Shown here one piece after another: positions 1 through 8,925 of a stretch of DNA of 23,895 bases (the first letter of the stretch is position 1; each line of letters begins with the position of its first letter). Made by a program: the position numbers and the translations under genes. A model generated the notes under the pieces. That model worked only from the letters and a program-made list of their open reading frames with translations, ran no database searches and had not been told where the DNA came from. The DNA is from Pelagophyceae sp. CCMP2097 (Eukaryota > Sar > Pelagophyceae): the NCBI GenBank assembly GCA_026770575.1, contig MU657218.1:254001-277895 (forward strand), given 5' to 3'.

Positions 1-10
1 GTATATATAC
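1..10 (+). promoter_or_regulatory. TATA-like element upstream of the first gene
   Basis: An alternating TA run (GTATATATAC) lies about 62 bases before the ATG at 72. The spacing suits a TATA box with a short 5' leader. It sits at the window edge, so its upstream context is unknown. Confidence 0.4.
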
Positions 11-71
11 CGCAACGCGACCCAACACTTGGAACCTCCGCAACACTCTTTTGCTGCGGCGGTCGCCAGCG

Positions 72-1434
72 ATGCGGTGGTTGCTTTCGCTGGCGGTCCT
101 GGGCGCGGCGCGGGCGCAGGGCGCGGCGGGCGTGCTCGGCAAGGTATTCGACTCGGCCGCAGGCCTTAGCGCGGTATCGAGTCCCGACATTCAAACATAC
201 ATGCACCGACTCGAGCTGCGAATCGCCGCCCTCGAGCAGCAAGCGCCCGACGCGCCGATGCAAACCGACGACGCCGCGCCGCTCAAGTGAGAACCAATCC
301 GCCCACCGAGCGAGGACGTGGCGCTCTAGGCGAAATGGGACGCACAGAACGGCCGTCTGCGTGATCGGAGACGCGCGGACCTTCGACGCATCGTGCGTAC
401 CGGGGGGCTCGTCGACCGGGGGCCTCGCAAAGGCCGGGCGTTCCCGGCGTCGCGGGGAAAACCCGGACTGTAGGCACCTGAACCTGCTCCACCACATGCA
501 GACTGGTGCCGCGGCGGCAGAAGTGGAGTTGTCTTGGTTTTTCTGGTTGACAAATGATGCCTTGTCATCTTCGAAAGGTGTGGGGTACCACAAGATCACG
601 GACGACCGGTTAAGATCGATGGTCGACCTCTTCTCTCCAAAATTCGTCGAACTGCACGGAGGCACGCCCTTCCATCGGAACCCCAACTGCGTTTGGCCCG
701 GTGGGACGCATCTTTTGGACAAGACCGGGCAGACGACGGAGAAGCGAATCGTCGAGACTGTGCTGAAGTATCGGGAGTGTTTCCGAAAAGTCGAAGCCGA
801 CGAGATCGAAACGGGTCTGAAATACGACGCCGTGCTCCGGTTGAGGCCAGACGTGTTCTTCTTCGCGCCGTTGCCAGAGGAACTTTTAAGGCCTTCCGTG
901 CCGGTCTTTCCAAACGGCGGCCACGCGTGCGACATGCCCTGCTTTAATAACCATCTGGCATTTCTACCGAGACGGCACGCATCCCTTTATTTTAATGCGG
1001 TGGAACACTACGAGTGCGTGCCCTTTCCTTGTCATAAGACCCCGCTTCGTCACGAGACACGCAGGCGTTGCCGCGGCACCTTGCGCATCAAGCTGCAGAT
1101 CGAACACTACACCCGCCACCTCGACAAGACGGCGTGGGGCAACGCCGCTCGCACGCTGGCCGTGAGCCGCGCCCGAGGGACGACGCCTTGCGACCTATTT
1201 GGGTATAGGGGCGAAAGACTAACCTAGCGTAGGTGCCTTATTCCGTGCTCCGCCGACTCGAGGACAACAACTGCGGCCGCGCCGGCCTGACCTGGGGCAC
1301 CGTGCGTCCTTTTCTGACACCTTTGCTGACAACGAGGCGTTTTCGACGCATGCGGATAGGCGCCGAACCACGGCATCGGCACCAAGGGCCTGCCGATGAC
1401 GCACCCGCAAAGCCGCGGCGCCCACTTTTTTTGA
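72..1434 (+). CDS. Secreted/Golgi glycosyltransferase-like protein, 5 exons
   Basis: The model joins exons 72-286, 330-392, 474-1161, 1233-1301 and 1360-1434 and gives 369 residues. All junctions are GT..AG and keep frame; donors are GTGAGA, GTGCGT, GTGAGC and GTGCGT, and introns are 43-81 bp. The ATG at 72 is chosen because it opens a signal peptide (MRWLLSLAVLGAARAQG). A short heptad-like stretch follows (LELRIAALEQQ). The core starts at AVCVIGDARTF and contains FFWLTND and YDAVLRLRPDVFF. This Arg-x-Arg-Pro-Asp motif is typical of uncharacterised algal glycosyltransferase-like proteins that transfer sugars in the secretory pathway. The last two exons read PYSVLRRLEDNNCGRAG and GTAPNHGIGTKGLPMTH. 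The stop is TGA 1432-1434, after a run of seven T; the same frame stays open beyond it. Donor and acceptor are unknown. The alternative, an unspliced end at TAG 1225-1227, is less likely because it discards the coding-like exons 4 and 5. Confidence 0.66.
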
Positions 1435-1475
1435 AAGGGCTTGTTTTTCGGTTGCGGGAGACGTCTCGCGCGCAG

Positions 1476-1905
1476 CTTCTCTACCGAGGTCCTCCGGCTC
1501 TGCGCGGCGCACGGCGGCTCGCTCGGAAACAGCACGCCCGACCCGGCCGCCCCGCCCTACGCGCGCAACCGCGTCCGAAGCGAGGCGGAAGGAACCAGAA
1601 AGCCACGACCGGGCACGACAGAGCCTCGCTGCGCCGAGAGCCTCGCTGCGCCGAGAGGGCGGCGTGGACGTCCGCCGTCTCCGGAGCGCGCGCCTTTGAC
1701 CCCCGCACCGTAGGTCCTCGCGTACGTCCAGCCCGCCGAGTACGCCGGCCCCATTGGGGTGGCGGCGCACGCGACACACGCGACACACGCGGCCACGGCG
1801 CCGTCGCCCGCTGCTCCCAAGGCGCCGTCGCGGCCAGCGCCGCGCGCACCCGCGCGCGCGTCCAGCCGGCCACGGCGGCCCGCAGCCGGCCGCGGCGGCG
1901 GGTAG
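1476..1905 (+). CDS. Candidate two-exon coding segment downstream of the glycosyltransferase
   Basis: Two pieces with strong third-position GC bias can be joined in frame: 1476-1572 (FSTEVLRLCAAHGGSLGN and onward) and 1714-1905 (VLAYVQPAEYAGPIGVAAH, then an Ala/Pro/Arg-rich tail and stop TAG 1903-1905). The intron 1573-1713 runs from GTCCGA to TAG. I cannot find an ATG-bearing first exon. The frame is the same as the last exon of the preceding gene, separated by the TGA at 1432, so this may be its continuation (readthrough, a sequence error in the T run, or a different splice) or a separate small gene. The product is not recognised. Confidence 0.33.
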
Positions 1906-3043
1906 GGCGTCGGCCGCGCCGCGGTGCCCCCTTTTTAAACTACATTAAATTGTTCTGACCTTTGTATCAATTCACCTCCCGAGGGGAAGGCTTACGCGAC
2001 GCGTGTCGTGGACGAGCAGGGCGCGGACGAGCAGAGTCAAACAAGGAGCCACAGAGACCGAACGGTTTCCAAGGGCAAAGGACGCCGCGCTCCGAGTAAG
2101 CGCACCTAGGCGTGGCGTGGAGACGACGAGCACGGTCCTATAGACGGGCGCGCTCTGCGTCTCTCGGGCGTCTCTCCGCGAGTGGCCGCGGTGGTCCGTC
2201 TTCCCGGCGGCACACGCCGTCTCGCGCGCTTGAAAGCTCGTCATGAAGTGCCTGCTGCGGTGGTCTCCTTCGCAGCATGCTTCCATGGGGCTTCGTTGGA
2301 GGTCCGCCGGCGTCGTATCTTCGTCGATTCTTCGAGCCGTGCTGCGTCTTGTGCATAATATTCTGGGTTCCGCCATTTGTGCCGTCGGGGGTGCAGAGGG
2401 TGCCCGAGGGCGCACGTCGTCGCGCTTGTGCGCGTCCTTGCCGATGCGGACCGTCGATGATCATCGGATGATGCGCTCGATGGGTCGGAGGACGGCCGTC
2501 GAGGTGGGCCGGCCATTGCCTGGCCGAGGCCTGCTCGCCGTGCGAGTGAAAGGCTCCTCCGTGGCGACGTCGCGGGCCGCCCGGATGCGGCATCGGCGCG
2601 ATTCCTTCGTCCTCAGACGTACAATTGTAGAGAAGAGAGGTTTCTGGTGCGGGCGGCCGCAACAACTTTGAAAAGGTCAAATGGAAACTTAAAAACTCAG
2701 ACGTTTCGGTGGTAATCTGAGGCTTTTTAAAACTGTCGTTCGAGGAGGAGCAGGGGTGTGGAGGAGGTGGCTCGGAGTTGTTCGTACCTCGGAGCTCGGA
2801 AGCCGTCAAATGCGCCGCTTGCTTAAACGCCAAGAACCCACCGCTGCGCACTGCATGATCGGTCTTTTAAAAAAAGAGAGGTCTCATATGATCATGGCCG
2901 ACTTCGAGCAACTGGGCGCAGAGGCCATCGAACGAATATGCCACCACTCGCTTCCAGACCAGAACGAATATGCCCCCACTCGCTTCCAGAACCCAGAGGG
3001 GAGATCAAATACACACGTTTTTTAGTTACACATTCTTGCGGCG
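1906..3043. other. Spacer without a convincing gene
   Basis: An AT-richer patch with TTTTTAAACTACATTAAA at 1931-1948 may mark a 3' end. Several long frames are open on the minus strand (for example 2138-2851 and 1972-2415), but their composition is Arg/Pro-rich and no domain is recognisable. TACAATTGTA, a 10-bp palindrome also present at 14418-14427, lies at 2620-2629. A 32-bp tandem pair lies at 2931-2994, just past the 3' end of the next minus-strand gene. Confidence 0.5.
2931..2994. repeat. Tandem duplication, 2 x 32 bp
   Basis: Unit 1 (2931-2962) and unit 2 (2963-2994) both begin AACGAATATGCC and share CCACTCGCTTCCAGA. They differ at only a few bases, which suggests a recent local duplication. 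The pair is intergenic. Confidence 0.85.
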
Positions 3044-4059
3044 CTACGCCTCCCGGTCAGACTCCGCGAAACTTTCTTCAATCAGCGCGTCGATGCGCGG
3101 CCGCACGCGCTCCGACTCGTCGAGCGTGAGGAGCACGAACTCGCCGTCGCCGCTGCGTTTGGCGATAAGCTGGATGGGTTCGGCGATACGGAGGAGGTCG
3201 TACGACGCCGACCCCAACTCCGGGACTTCGAACTGTGCGATCAACTCCAGAAGCTCCTCCTCGCCGTCGCCCTCGTAGTCCTCGTCCTCGTCCTCGTCTT
3301 CATCTTCGTCTTCGTCGTCGTCTTCGTCGTCCGACTCAAGGTCGCCCTCCAGCGTCGGGAACAAAGCGCTGCGCACCAGCTGGCAGTCGTAATACTCCTC
3401 AACAATCTGCCGAGCGCACTCGAACAAAATCTCCATCTGCGGGTCGTCGTCTTGCACCTGAGCGGAGGGGGTCGACGGGGCCAGCGAACGGACCGTCAGA
3501 GGCAATCGCCAAAGCAACGGAGACGCCCCACGCGCCAAGCAAGAGAACACCAAGCAGTATTAGACACTCCGCATCGGAGACACCCCACTCACAATCTCCC
3601 ACGTCGTCTCGTCGTCGTCGTCGTTGACGCTCGGCGCGAACCTTTGTATAGCGACGTCGGCGCTCGTTTGGCACGCGGAAAAGGCACTCACGCGACGGGG
3701 GTGTCGCAGGGCGTCGCGACGACGAAGAGCTCGTCCGTGGGGCCGTCCGTCTCGTCGAACTTGACGTAGGCGCCCGGGAAGCAAATGATCTAGTGAGTTT
3801 GGGTCTCCTTTGCAGCCACGGCCGTCACCACCAGAAAGCGGCCTTTCAAACTCACGTTGCGGCCGTTGGTCGAGTCGACGAGCGTGACCGGGGCGGCGTC
3901 GTCCTCTGCGAGTTGCATCGAGGCTTGGCGTTTGAGTTGCTCGAACCGGAGCCCCTTGCCGACTCCATGGAGGCCCTTGGGCGCCGAGAACGCCGCCGAG
4001 AACGCCGATGTCGTCGCCAGGCAGGCCAAGAGCCCCGCGGCCGCGCACTTCTTCGCCAT
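3044..4059 (-). CDS. Plastid-targeted DUF3727-like protein, 4 exons
   Basis: Exons on the minus strand are 4059-3856, 3789-3692, 3641-3593 and 3457-3044, giving 254 residues. All three donors are GTGAGT; introns are 66, 50 and 135 bp and every junction keeps frame. The N-terminus has a signal peptide ending in TTSAF-SAAFSAP, an ASAF-type plastid junction of red-lineage algae. The mature part has a beta-type start (VTLVDSTNGRN, then IICFPGAYVKF, then DELFVVATPCDTPVA), an Asp/Glu-rich middle with a long acidic run near residues 160-185, and a C-terminal half with YDLLRIAEPIQLIAKR and VRPRIDALIEE. This order (a 'TL.D..G' start, acidic linker, 'Y.L....P...' end) matches my memory of DUF3727, found in cyanobacteria and plastids; its function is unknown to me. 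The family assignment is by eye. The acidic run is encoded by near-perfect GAC/GAG codon repeats and is probably length-variable. Confidence 0.72.
3265..3336 (-). repeat. GAC/GAG codon repeat encoding the acidic tract
   Basis: On the plus strand this is a run of GTC/TTC/CTC triplets. It translates on the minus strand to almost uninterrupted Asp and Glu inside the DUF3727-like protein. It is a coding simple repeat, so its length may be polymorphic. Confidence 0.8.
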
Positions 4060-4342
4060 GGCGCACGTCGCGGCGCTAGACCGGCGCGGCGCAGCGTCGG
4101 GTTAAAGTCAAGGAAAGCGGTCGACAATCGCCCAAGGAGATCAAACGGCATCATTCGCTGAAAACGGCATCTTTTCGCCCACTGTCCGCGCGATGTTCGT
4201 CTTAAAGAAAAAGGGCGGCGCCGCTTCGGGTGCGTGCGTCCGGAGCGCGAGGCGCGAGCCGGAGCGGGAGGCTCCCGAGCCGGCGGAAAAGCTTTCCAAA
4301 GCACGAAGGACCTCGAGAGACGCCTCTGCTTCCGGTCGCGCT

Positions 4343-4470
4343 TTCGACGGGCCCTTTTCGACGGGCCCTTTCAACGAGCCCTTTAGGAGACGGGCCCTTT
4401 AGGAGACGGGCTTTGTAGACGGGCCCTTTTCGACGGGCCCTTCTTTCGGGCCATTTCTCCGGGCCCTCTG
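4343..4470. repeat. Imperfect tandem repeat of ACGGGCCCTTTT-like units
   Basis: About eight copies of an ACGGGCCCTTT core occur at irregular spacing of 10-20 bp, degrading towards the right. It lies 285-410 bp upstream of the DUF3727-like start codon. A related GGGCTCTTC-type repeat lies upstream of the sulfotransferase-like gene. Confidence 0.75.
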
Positions 4471-4828
4471 ACGTTTCTCCGGCCCCGAGAAGGCTTCCCC
4501 GAGAAGGCGTCTCATGTGCCGACTCGCCATCATCAGGCGAGGAGACGCAGAAGATCAAGTCCTGGTGCCTCCACCTCGGCATCTACTTCGTCGCCCTCCG
4601 CGCCGCGTTCATGCTCGTCAACAGCCGGCGAAGACTGGCCTAGGCGAAGACTAGCCGCCGCCGCCGGACCGACAGCTCGCGCTGACCGCGCCGCGTCCGA
4701 CCGCGCCGCGCGGCCGAGCGCCGCGGCGGCCGTGCGCGCCGCCGGAGGGCGCCGCGTGTCGCTCGACAGTGTCGTGGCGGCGCTTACGAGTAACATCATA
4801 AACGCCACCTGTGGCAATGACTGAAGTG

Positions 4829-4886
4829 CTTCTGTGCATTTGGGTTTGCGAGCCCTACTTCTGTGCATTTGGACGTGCGAGCCCCT
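4829..4886. repeat. Tandem duplication, 2 x 29 bp
   Basis: Two adjacent 29-base units start CTTCTGTGCATTTGG and end GCGAGCCC, with few differences. The pair is intergenic. Confidence 0.85.
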
Positions 4887-5057
4887 CGGCCGCGCTCCGA
4901 GCCGCTGGGCGTTCGAGGCGACGCTGGCATGCGGGAGCCGCGTCGGCGGACGGTGGCGTCATCCGGAGAATCGAGTGCCTCGAGGCCTCGTGCACTATAC
5001 GTGGTCCCATACACCCCGGGGTCCTGTAGATGCCCTTCGTGCTGTAGATGCCTTACG

Positions 5058-7135
5058 TCACGAGAGCCAGCTTCGGCGCGCGGCTGCGGGTGGCCTTTGC
5101 GGCGGCGGCGCCGCCTCGCTCGAGGCCGCCGCGGCGGGTGGGCTCGCCGCCGTGGCAGACAGCGCCGTCGGCAGTGCAGCCGCAGGCAGCGCAGCGGCGG
5201 GCTGCGCGGCGGTCTCGGCGGGCGCTGGCGGCGGGCCCGCCGCGGCTGCTTGGCTATCGTCGTCATCAGGTTGCGCGGCTTGCGCCTCGGTTTCCGCGGC
5301 AGTCGGTGCGGGCGCGGTGGCCGGCGCGGCCGGCGCGTCTGCGTCGGCGGCGTCTTGCGTTTCCGACGTTTGCGTCGTCGTTTGCCTCCGAGGTCCGAGG
5401 CCAATCGAGTACTTGTAGGCAGCCCAAAGAGCATCCCCCGCCGATCTTTGCACGCCCCGATCCGCCAACGTCGTCGAAGCCGCGTCGCGCGCGTGGCGAA
5501 GCAGGGCGCGGTCGTCCAACGACGTGTGCCTACGACTTTTGTGAAAACTTTTGTGAAAACTTTTGTGAAAACTTGGGTGAAAAGGCCACTCTTCGACGCA
5601 CGCCGCCGCCGTCAACGCGTCGGCGAGGGCGTCGCGCACGTCTGCCCTTTCCAAAACGTGCTGCGCCAGCCTGCGCGTGGCCTCGAGCGATCTTGCGTCT
5701 GCTAATAACTCGGAGGCCAGCAGAACGGTCGCGTCGAGCCTAGCGCTTTCCGTCCAAAGGCGCCTCCCAGGCACGTCTTGTCTTTCCCACGCAACGCACG
5801 TCTTGTCTCTGCCGAGGGCGTCGTGTAGGAGTTCGGCGACGGCGTCGACGACGGTGGGGTCCTTTGCCAGGTCGGCGACGACACCTCGCAGTAGGCCCCC
5901 GACCTACTCAAAAAGTCCATACTCTCCACGGGATATTAAATCAAACCCTCACGCCTCACTCAAAGGCTTGACGGACACCAGACCCGCTTCTTGAAACGCA
6001 CGTGCGCGCGCGATTCCGGCCGGTCGACGATCCAGAGGACGAGGTCCAAAGCGGATTCGCGGAGGGCGGGTTTGTCCAATACTTTCTGTACAAACTTCGT
6101 CGACGCCTCCAAGACCTTGTCGTCGAGCAAAACTTCTTCGGCCAAGTACTTGCCAATCGTCTCCGCCGTCTTCTGGAGGTTTTCTTGCTGCATAGTCATT
6201 GAAGTTATGTCCGCAGCCTCCTTGGACACGCGCTCGCCTACATGCCAACAGTGACCGCCGTCGCCTCGTAACATTGATTGCCTTGGATATGCGCCGCGCA
6301 CAACAGCCGCTCTCCGGCGCCTCCGCCGCTCCACTGGTCTCCAGCCTCTGGCCTCCGTCGGTGTCCTCTGTCCGCCGCTCCACTCGTTTCCAGCCTCTGG
6401 TCTTTGCCCTCTGTCCGGCGGCCGACGCGGGCCTCTGCGGAGGTGGTCTCGCGCGAGGTACAGGGCCACGAGCAACGCGACCACCGAGGCCGCCACGATT
6501 TGCACCTGCCGCTCCTACAACCAGGCGTGTCGGACGAAAAGCGCCCCGCGCAGAGGCATCGAACACCGCTGGACGGCAGAGGCTTCTGACTGCAGACGCC
6601 GCATTCGCGCGCTCCGCCGGTTCACCGCGCGCATCATCGACTGCGTCACGTATGCGTTGAAGCCGTACCTGGCAGAGGCATCGTCGATGGCGCCGCGGGC
6701 GCCGCAGCAGCGGGGCCAAGCGGCGAAGCGGCGGCGCACCAGTCGAACCCGCGCGTGGCCCGCGCGGCATCGCCAAATGCGTTGCCGGCGTCGCCGAACG
6801 CGCTTCGGAAGCGCGAGTGCGGGGGAGGCGGGGGATCCTAGCGTCGAAGCGTGGTGGCCGCGCGGTGAAGCGAGGGAACAAGACCCGCGGTACAGCGAAG
6901 GAACAAGATCCGCGGTGCAGCGAGGGAACAAGACCCGCTCGTCCGCTATACGCCAGGCCCGGCGCCTCGCGTCGCGGTTCCGGCGCGGCCAGGATCGCCA
7001 GCGGCGGCGGCACTGTCGACGCACCCCGGGTCCGATCTTTTCAGCTGCCTTGGCGCTCCTCGGCGGCGCGCGGCCTTGGCCCGAGGCGCGCCGCGCGCCG
7101 CGCAGCAGCGCCGCGGCGCGCCGCGAGGCGCGCAT
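5058..7135 (-). CDS. Membrane-anchored helical-repeat protein of unknown function, about 7 exons
   Basis: The working model joins 7135-7025, 6837-6740, 6668-6626, 6514-6427, 6237-6002, 5903-5602 and 5529-5058, giving 449 residues. Donors are mostly GTGCGT or GTGCGC. The junctions at 7024/6838, 6739/6669, 6001/5904 and 5601/5530 are convincing; the ends of exons 3 and 4 are provisional. The N-terminus is Arg/Ala-rich and could be an organelle-targeting peptide. A probable transmembrane helix follows (IVAASVVALLVALYL). The middle consists of repeated amphipathic helices with the pattern LxDxxVxxAxxxLxxxVL (for example LLDDKVLEASTKFVQKVLDK and DPTVVDAVAELLHDAL), similar to armadillo-like solenoids. 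The tail is Ala/Pro/Gln/Thr-rich and low in complexity. I do not recognise a named family. At 5799-5764 a 36-bp in-frame segment could be either coding or a very short intron. Three introns carry tandem repeats, listed separately. Confidence 0.58.
5535..5582. repeat. Tandem repeat, 4 x 12 bp, inside an intron
   Basis: The unit ACTTTTGTGAAA occurs three times exactly and a fourth time as ACTTGGGTGAAA. It lies in the predicted 72-bp intron 5601-5530 of the helical-repeat gene. If unspliced it would encode repeated Ser-Phe-His-Lys. The GTGCGT donor and TAG acceptor with matching phase make intron the better reading. Confidence 0.88.
6322..6419. repeat. Tandem repeat of about 49 bp inside an intron
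   Basis: TCCGCCGCTCCACT followed by CCAGCCTCTGG starts at 6322 and again at 6371. A partial third copy starts at 6414. It lies in the predicted intron 6426-6238 of the helical-repeat gene. Confidence 0.8.
6864..6938. repeat. Tandem repeat, 3 x 25 bp, inside an intron
   Basis: Units start at 6864, 6889 and 6914, each GGT(G/A)(A/C)AGCGA(G/A)GGAACAAGA(C/T)CCGC-like. They differ at only a few bases. The repeat lies within the predicted first intron (7024-6838) of the helical-repeat gene. Confidence 0.9.
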
Positions 7136-7573
7136 CGCCGCGGGCGACAGCACCCGGGCGGCCGCGAACACCAAAACCCGGCCGCGAGAAGATTTTCAGC
7201 CGATAAATTCGGCGATAGGTTACGACCGGCCGAGCTCTGTGCGCACACGTCCGGAGCGTGCACCACAATGGACCCGCGGGGCGGCCACGCAAGAGGCAGG
7301 GCTACTTATATGCCGGGTCTCGCACCCGGAGAGCGGCTGGGTCGGCGCGGGGCTCGTGCGTCGCTCAGGCGCATCGTCGACACAGCCGCATCGTCGACAA
7401 CGCCGCATCGTTCTCGACGTTGTCCGTCGCTACGATGCAAGCACGCCTCAGGCGTGCTCAAAGTCGCCGCGGTTGAAGACGACTGCCTCGAAGACGCGGC
7501 CGCACGGTGGCCTAGAGACGCCGTCAAACGACAGATGCGGACACGAGGGCGACGTGAGGCATTCGACGCGAGC
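7136..7573. other. Spacer between two minus-strand genes, with promoter-like and palindromic sequence
   Basis: This 438-bp stretch should hold the promoter of the helical-repeat gene. On the minus strand CATATAAGTAG (TATAAG at 7310-7305) lies about 170 bp before its ATG. CGCATCG(T)CGAC is repeated three times around 7370-7420. A 19-bp palindrome, AGCACGCCT-C-AGGCGTGCT, lies at 7440-7458. No gene is supported. Confidence 0.45.
7440..7458. repeat. 19-bp palindrome
   Basis: The arms AGCACGCCT and AGGCGTGCT are perfect complements around a single C. With a one-base loop it cannot fold back fully, so a dimeric protein-binding site is as plausible as a hairpin. Confidence 0.7.
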
Positions 7574-8785
7574 TCACATGGAGAGCGCGGCGGCGGGCGG
7601 CGGTTTCCTCTTCCTCTTCGCGGGCGGCTTGGCCTCGCGCGCCGCGGGGGGCGCGTCCTTTTTCGCCGCGGGGGGCGCGTCCTTTTTCGCCGCGGGGGCG
7701 TCTGATTTCGCCGCGGGGGGCGCGTCCTTTGCGGCGGCCGGCGTCTCCTTCTTCGCCGCGGCCGTTTCTCTTTTCGTCTCCTTCTTCGCCGCCGCGCCCG
7801 CGGGCGCGTCCTTCTTCGCCGCCGCGCCCGCGCGGCCCGCGGCGCGCTTGTGCTCCTTTGACAGCGCTCTTCGAAATTCCTCGTTCGGCGGCAAGGCGTC
7901 TTTGGGCTGCGCGTATGGACTCAAAGCGTCGCCCTGCGCCGCTCCGTCGGCGTCGGCTTGAGACGCCGCCGGAGCGTCGTCGCGCCGCCGTCTTTGGCCG
8001 TCTTTGGCTCCCGATGCGTCGGCGGCGTCGGCGTCGTCGGCCGCGTCTTTGGCCGGCGCCACCGAAACGTCCGCAAGTCGCGCGCGCTGCGGCGACGCGG
8101 TCTTCGTCTCGTCGGGTCGCTTCGCCGGCAGTGGGCGCGGGGCCGGCGGGGCGAAGAGGGGCGGCGGGGCCGGCGGGGCGAAAAGGGGCGGCATAACCTC
8201 GTCACCGTCGTCGTCGCTTTGGTCTTCGATGCCATGGCAATCATCCGGCTCGTAATCGTAAACATCACATCGCGAGGCGAAGCCGCGCGGGTGCAGCGAG
8301 GCGAGCGCGACCTCGTCCCCGGGCTGGAAGGCCTACCGGATAGGATGAACGACGAAAGGATGGACGAATATCGTTCATTACGGCACCGACGAAGACGGGA
8401 TGGCGAGGCACTCCGGATGCGCCGTTTGACCGAGCAAAACGGCCACAATTGCAAGCCTCCCCTTCGTCCACGACGGCTTCACTCTTGCTCTGTGAGGCCT
8501 GCCGCTCGATACTTCCCCGTTGCGACTGTCGGTCCGGGCTTGCCCAGTCCCCGGCACGCTGCACCCTACGATGCGGCAGGCGTAGACGGAACACGGCACC
8601 GCCGGCTCGAGGAAGGGCGACGCCAGGCGCATGCGTAGGCAGCGGGGGGGCGCGCCCCGCGCGGCCGCGTTTTTGACCAGCGCTTTTTTGTCGCTGAAAA
8701 ATATCCAAAAAATCCCGCGGAGAGAGAGAGCAGGCGTCAGGCCCGGGAGCTGTTCCACTGGCACGTCGCGTATGCTCGTGTGCAT
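7574..8785 (-). CDS. Lys/Ala-rich tailed protein with an acidic and Pro-rich middle, 2 exons (5' part provisional)
   Basis: The model joins 8785-8387 and 8332-7574 (donor GTGCCG, acceptor TAG, 54-bp intron, frame kept), giving 385 residues. The second exon is well supported: FQPGDEVALASLHPRGF, then CDVYDYEPDDCHG and an acidic patch, two copies of PPLFAPPAP, a charged low-complexity stretch, PPNEEFRRALSKEHKR, and a Lys/Ala tail with repeated AKKDAPPA units ending in KPPAKRKRKPPP. The tail looks like histone H1 or another nucleic-acid-binding tail, with an NLS-like KRKRK. The first exon from ATG 8785 is open for 133 codons (MHTSIRDVPVEQLPGLTPAL), but another frame is open over 8350-8550 and an alternative donor (GTAATG near 8378) exists. 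The family is unknown. It is transcribed away from the transporter gene with only 140 bp between start codons. Confidence 0.5.
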
Positions 8786-8925
8786 CGCACGGAGACATCG
8801 CCTGCAGCAAACAGTCCCGAGGCCGGACCCGTGGCGTGGCACGCACGCCATCCGCGAGGAGCGCAACGCCAAGCGACGCGCGGCCGGCATTCTCTCTAGA
8901 GAGGCTTCTCCCGCCGCGTCTCGCC
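8786..8925. promoter_or_regulatory. Short divergent promoter region
   Basis: Only 140 bp separate the start codons of the Lys/Ala-rich gene (minus) and the nucleoside transporter (plus). A perfect 12-bp palindrome, CTCTCTAGAGAG, lies at 8892-8903. No TATA box is visible. A shared bidirectional promoter is likely if both starts are correct. Confidence 0.45.

Larger units (their letters stand above)
4060..5057. other. Repeat-rich spacer with a possible orphan exon
   Basis: This kilobase separates the DUF3727-like gene start (4059) from the 3' end of the next minus-strand gene. It holds the GGGCCC-type repeats (4343-4470), a 29-bp tandem pair (4829-4886), and a plus-strand stretch at 4527-4646 ending in TAG that reads KIKSWCLHLGIYFVALRAAF. 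That stretch has a coding-like composition and looks like one membrane helix. Another plus-strand end, VSLDSVVAALTSNIINATC, closes at TGA 4822-4824. No complete gene model can be built, so these may be fragments of a decayed gene. Confidence 0.4.

Noticed and set aside
2138..2851. A 237-codon open frame on the minus strand
   Set aside because: Its composition (Arg, Pro, His, Gly, low hydrophobicity order) is typical of chance frames in GC-rich DNA, there is no domain or signal, and overlapping frames are equally open.
5533..5582. A coding Ser-Phe-His-Lys repeat
   Set aside because: The 12-bp repeat lies between a GTGCGT donor and a TAG acceptor of matching phase, so it is better explained as intronic.
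6657..7961. A 434-codon plus-strand frame spanning two minus-strand genes
   Set aside because: It crosses exons, introns and a spacer of minus-strand genes and is Ala/Arg/Phe low-complexity, as expected for the complement of Lys/Ala repeats.
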